Of a DNA stretch of 52,921 nucleotides, positions 51,501 to 52,921 are shown piece after piece. Numbering within the stretch: the stretch's first letter is position 1; each line of letters opens with the position of its first letter. Source of the stretch: Chitinophagaceae bacterium (GTDB taxonomy: Bacteria > Bacteroidota > Bacteroidia > Chitinophagales > Chitinophagaceae); the NCBI GenBank assembly GCA_017307755.1, contig JAFKGQ010000027.1, forward strand, positions 1-52,921, written 5' to 3'. Under the pieces are notes generated by a model. The model saw only the letters and a program-made list of their open reading frames with translations, was not told the origin of the DNA and did not search any database. Both the position numbers and the translations under genes were made by a program.

Positions 51501-52733
51501 TGCCGTCACCCAATCATAGGTATCGTAGTAGAGTTGGGTCACCACTTCTGTCGGGAAGCTGGCCGTAGGGGGATAGAACGTGCTGGAAGCCGCCTGGGAT
51601 AGATGCCAGGCGTGGTCATTATAATGGGCGACATCCTTCATCAGGGCCACGGTATCCTGACGGTTCAGCGCATCATAGCAGAATACCTGCCACTTTTGCT
51701 GGCTGCGCAACACCGAATCCTGGGTCATCACGAGTCTATCACGGATATCATATACCATCCGTACCTCTTCCGCACCCGGCACCTTTTTTATGATCAGGCG
51801 GTTGCGGGCATCGTATTCGTAGCGGAAACAAAGCTCTTTCGCTATAGCAGCCCCTCCACCGGGCCCCCAATTCCAGCTGTTAGCCGTCAGCCATTCTACC
51901 CCCTTCGGCTGGATCACGAACCGCAGGTTATTCAGGTCGTCATATACATAATACGTACAGAGCCAGCCGCTGTGTCCTGCCGCAGGGGTAGCCCATAATT
52001 GTACTTTCTTTAAAATGACATGCCCTTCCTTGTCCTTGTATTCATATATTTGGTGGCCTTGTTCATCGGTGGTCCCATTCTTGTATAATTGACCGGCGAC
52101 ATACACGTCGGTGCTGGCAGGCAGACTGCCGGCTGCGGCCGCGATATTCCAAATGCGTACGCTGTCACTGGCTGTATTGATCAGGTACTGGCTCGATACA
52201 CCATGACCATTGCCTACCCAGCTATTGCCGGGTGCATAGCTCGTCAGTACCCTATTCAAAGGAGAGGCCTCATAATCGGTTCTCCCATAGTAATAGGTAT
52301 CACCAGGATATTGACCGGTGGCAAAAGCCGCCTGCTGCTGGAAGGGGTCCAGCTTAAAATTACCGTCACTAACCGCATCACCCGTCTGCGCAATATTGGA
52401 GACAAAGGGAAGATACTTGTACTGTTCCCGGCCAAAGGCGTCATAGACCACCGGCGCCACCAGGTCTTTCCCCAGCGGGCTCATTTGTTTGGTCACCGTC
52501 TGTAAGGGTCTGCCGAGTCCATCGAAGTATTGCGTGGTTTGGGTGACGCCTGTCACCGGCAAGGCCGTCAGGGCTGCGGGGTCCTGCTCAGGGGCCTTGG
52601 CATCCCAGGCCCTTACATAGTTTACCTTTATGGTGTTGGGATAGGCCGCCGGAGGGGTTACCTGGGCCTGGCTGTTATAGAGGGCCATCAACGCTCCTGT
52701 CAGAAAAAGGCCTTGTAAGAATATTATTTTCAT
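48522..52733 (-). CDS. Full-length RHS-repeat polymorphic toxin with nuclease-like tip
   Basis: A signal peptide (KIIFLQGLFLTGALMALYNSQ) is followed by a DUF6443-like N-terminal domain (NTIKVNYVRAWDAKAPEQDP, QTTQYFDGLGRPLQTVTK) and RHS/YD repeats (about 300-1000: YEYDARNRLIIKK, YAYDPAGRLLSTRK, ISYDANG-type) forming the encapsulating barrel. The RHS-associated core (YYPFGLSMAGISDKALKGW to DPLGN) ends near residue 1193. The variable tip of ~210 residues ends with RIDIAGMHKETNQPVLTEAK (D1333, E1348, K1350; a D-x14-E-x-K restriction-endonuclease-like site), so a DNase is likely. The DUF6572 gene follows at 8 bp. Confidence 0.88.
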   Translation of the reverse strand: MKIIFLQGLFLTGALMALYNSQAQVTPPAAYPNTIKVNYVRAWDAKAPEQDPAALTALPVTGVTQTTQYFDGLGRPLQTVTKQMSPLGKDLVAPVVYDAFGREQYKYLPFVSNIAQTGDAVSDGNFKLDPFQQQAAFATGQYPGDTYYYGRTDYEASPLNRVLTSYAPGNSWVGNGHGVSSQYLINTASDSVRIWNIAAAAGSLPASTDVYVAGQLYKNGTTDEQGHQIYEYKDKEGHVILKKVQLWATPAAGHSGWLCTYYVYDDLNNLRFVIQPKGVEWLTANSWNWGPGGGAAIAKELCFRYEYDARNRLIIKKVPGAEEVRMVYDIRDRLVMTQDSVLRSQQKWQVFCYDALNRQDTVALMKDVAHYNDHAWHLSQAASSTFYPPTASFPTEVVTQLYYDTYDWVTAVGSPLTATMNTPYNNNTTYFFTTYNTAPNYAVRMEQYPIATGMSTGYRTKIIDTNQFLYYIPFYDDHGRIVGTQSTNYSKGLDQEWTQYDFSGKPLRKLLYHKKNPPMPMGHLITTKYAYDPAGRLLSTRKIMDGPEARIDTMMYDELGQLKAKYFAGNLDSLVYDYNIRGWVTGINRKYLIGTANNYFGMELGYDNSSSGITSYSTPQFNGNIAGTIWKSAGDGVSRKYDFSYDNVNRLTGANFTQYNGTSFTPSSAIDFGVPRITYDANGNILSMTQRGFKIGGSSAIDSLTYGYFPNTNRLRYVYDQANDTASKLGDFHYSQLTKDTINTPDYAYDPDGSLISDKNKGIRRIHYNFLNLPDTISMTKTDGSSKGNIVYRYDAQGTKWAKIVTDSTVNPVKVTTTMYIKGVEYKNDTIQFVAHEEGRCRYFWQHYVAGDSSFRMRFDYFERDHLGNTRVILTDQRDTGVYMATMEAAYRAKERALFYNIDSSSYAVSSIPGYPSDGTTSPNDSVARVNGSTRPMGPALLLKVMSGDSVTLVSKYFYKSSGTSSGNRDQTTNIIASLAQGLVGMTGGMHGSTGTFTGSNSPIFQGVNDFITDYDATPPSKPKAYLNWMILDNQFKYDSAVSGALPVTTPDLLGTMSKQIKLRKSGYLYIWISNETKGWDVFFDNLKVTHYVGPMLEENHYYPFGLSMAGISDKALKGWYPENKYRYNKGSELQNKEFSDGSGLEMYETPLRSLDPQVGRWWQIDPQIDQGYEDVSPYSAMNDDPVRYNDPLGNEGEDCCKQLWNSVKEYVSGRIENFKTNTQIEVAWVADNVSSAVRQAGENFTARWNAGVDPVHQFIKNPLSAVTGVSLIGSMVSTEVNILGSTESQLSKNIAQGKAFEKETLKAAEETQNGVVEQLTVKTQSGTKTRIDIAGMHKETNQPVLTEAKSSQTAPLTKAQKKAFPEIAKTGAVVVGKGKPGFPGGTKIPPTTVNIVRPPKKQ
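49296..49430 (-). repeat. RHS-core homology segment in the full RHS gene
   Basis: Codes for YYPFGLSMAGISDKALKGW and onward to EFSDGSGLE, the segment that also opens both displaced cassettes (47947-48100, 46303-46456). Upstream the full gene continues in frame with LEENHYYPFG, while the cassettes have a stop. Recombination here would replace the toxin tip and its immunity gene together. Confidence 0.82.
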
Positions 52734-52763
52734 GCTGTAGGCTTGAAAAATGAATAAGGTGTT

Positions 52764-52921
52764 TTAGTGTAATTGTACCCCGTTGAGATTAAGTGTCCAT
52801 CCCTTGGCCAGCAGGGCGCTCACCGCCGCATCCGAGGCGCTGGTACGGGTGGTCCCTGCTGTATAGAGTGTCAGGACGCCGCCCGTCACGGTCTGACCTG
52901 CTCCTGCCGCCACCTGGATAT
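52764..52921 (-). CDS. 3' end of a further protein upstream of the RHS gene (partial)
   Basis: The last 52 codons are in the window: QVAAGAGQTVTGGVLTLYTA, then TSASDAAVSALLAKGWTLNL and the end NGVQLH. The LLAKGWTLNL end resembles the tail of Bacteroidetes leucine-rich (BspA-like) surface-protein repeats. The gene starts outside the window. It ends 30 bp before the RHS start on the same strand, so the two are probably co-transcribed and this protein could help to export or present the RHS toxin. That role is inference. Confidence 0.6.
   Translation of the reverse strand, partial: IQVAAGAGQTVTGGVLTLYTAGTTRTSASDAAVSALLAKGWTLNLNGVQLH

Overview
The window looks like chromosomal DNA of a Bacteroidota bacterium, most likely a Chitinophaga-like member of the Chitinophagaceae. 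The support is a SusC/SusD pair with an ECF sigma/FecR switch and a GH20 enzyme, a protein with a type IX secretion (T9SS) C-terminal sorting domain, a Bacteroidetes-type promoter (TTG-N20-TATATTTG) before the sigma gene, the near absence of Shine-Dalgarno sequences, and RHS proteins of the Bacteroidetes DUF6443 type. The species call is inference.

Positions 1-10,624 are the right part of an integrated mobilizable element. It ends in a 3' tRNA-Asn fragment (attachment site, 10583-10624), followed by the old tRNA terminator. Inward from that end come a tyrosine integrase, an unknown gene, a small HTH protein, a Toprim primase-like protein, a candidate oriT (6558-6644), a MobC-like accessory protein, a relaxase and a small membrane protein. 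The cargo is a TerY-P signalling triad (vWA protein, PP2C phosphatase, HhH-tailed kinase) and a PIN/DUF2281 toxin-antitoxin pair. The toxin gene has lost its 5' end to an IS21-like insertion whose terminus opens the window. The left end of the element lies outside the window.

Positions 10,625-28,800 are chromosomal, with many single-gene units: a frameshifted lipoprotein, a serine beta-lactamase-like hydrolase, an Asp-box protein facing a membrane-anchored winged-helix regulator across phased GTAAA repeats, a PAS-LuxR regulator, an alpha/beta hydrolase, NHL and PKD lipoproteins, a VOC protein, a three-gene group containing a DUF1851 (Tdi1-like) immunity protein, an esterase, an Imm11-like protein, an SRPBCC protein and a T9SS-exported protein. 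Three gene remnants lie here: an AAA/DUF4143 ATPase, an EamA transporter tail and a hydrolase tail.

Positions 28,847-38,910 (minus strand) form a polysaccharide-utilisation locus: ECF sigma, FecR, SusC, SusD, a DUF6528-like lipoprotein and a GH20 beta-N-acetylhexosaminidase. This points to uptake and trimming of GlcNAc- or GalNAc-containing glycans. Positions 38,957-45,454 hold an SPFH plus atypical NAD-kinase-like operon with its own promoter and operator-like palindrome, a CarboxypepD_reg-like protein, an outer-membrane barrel, an AraC regulator with an NmrA-type oxidoreductase, and an L,D-transpeptidase-like protein.

Positions 45,916-52,921 (minus strand) are a polymorphic RHS toxin locus. 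One full RHS protein with a nuclease-like tip and its DUF6572 partner is followed by two displaced C-terminal cassettes. Both start with the same RHS-core segment, each just after an in-frame stop in a shared TTAAAAAGGG boundary. The first keeps a probable immunity gene; the second is truncated and has none. This looks like a stock of alternative toxin tips. The 3' end of a further gene upstream of the RHS gene closes the window.
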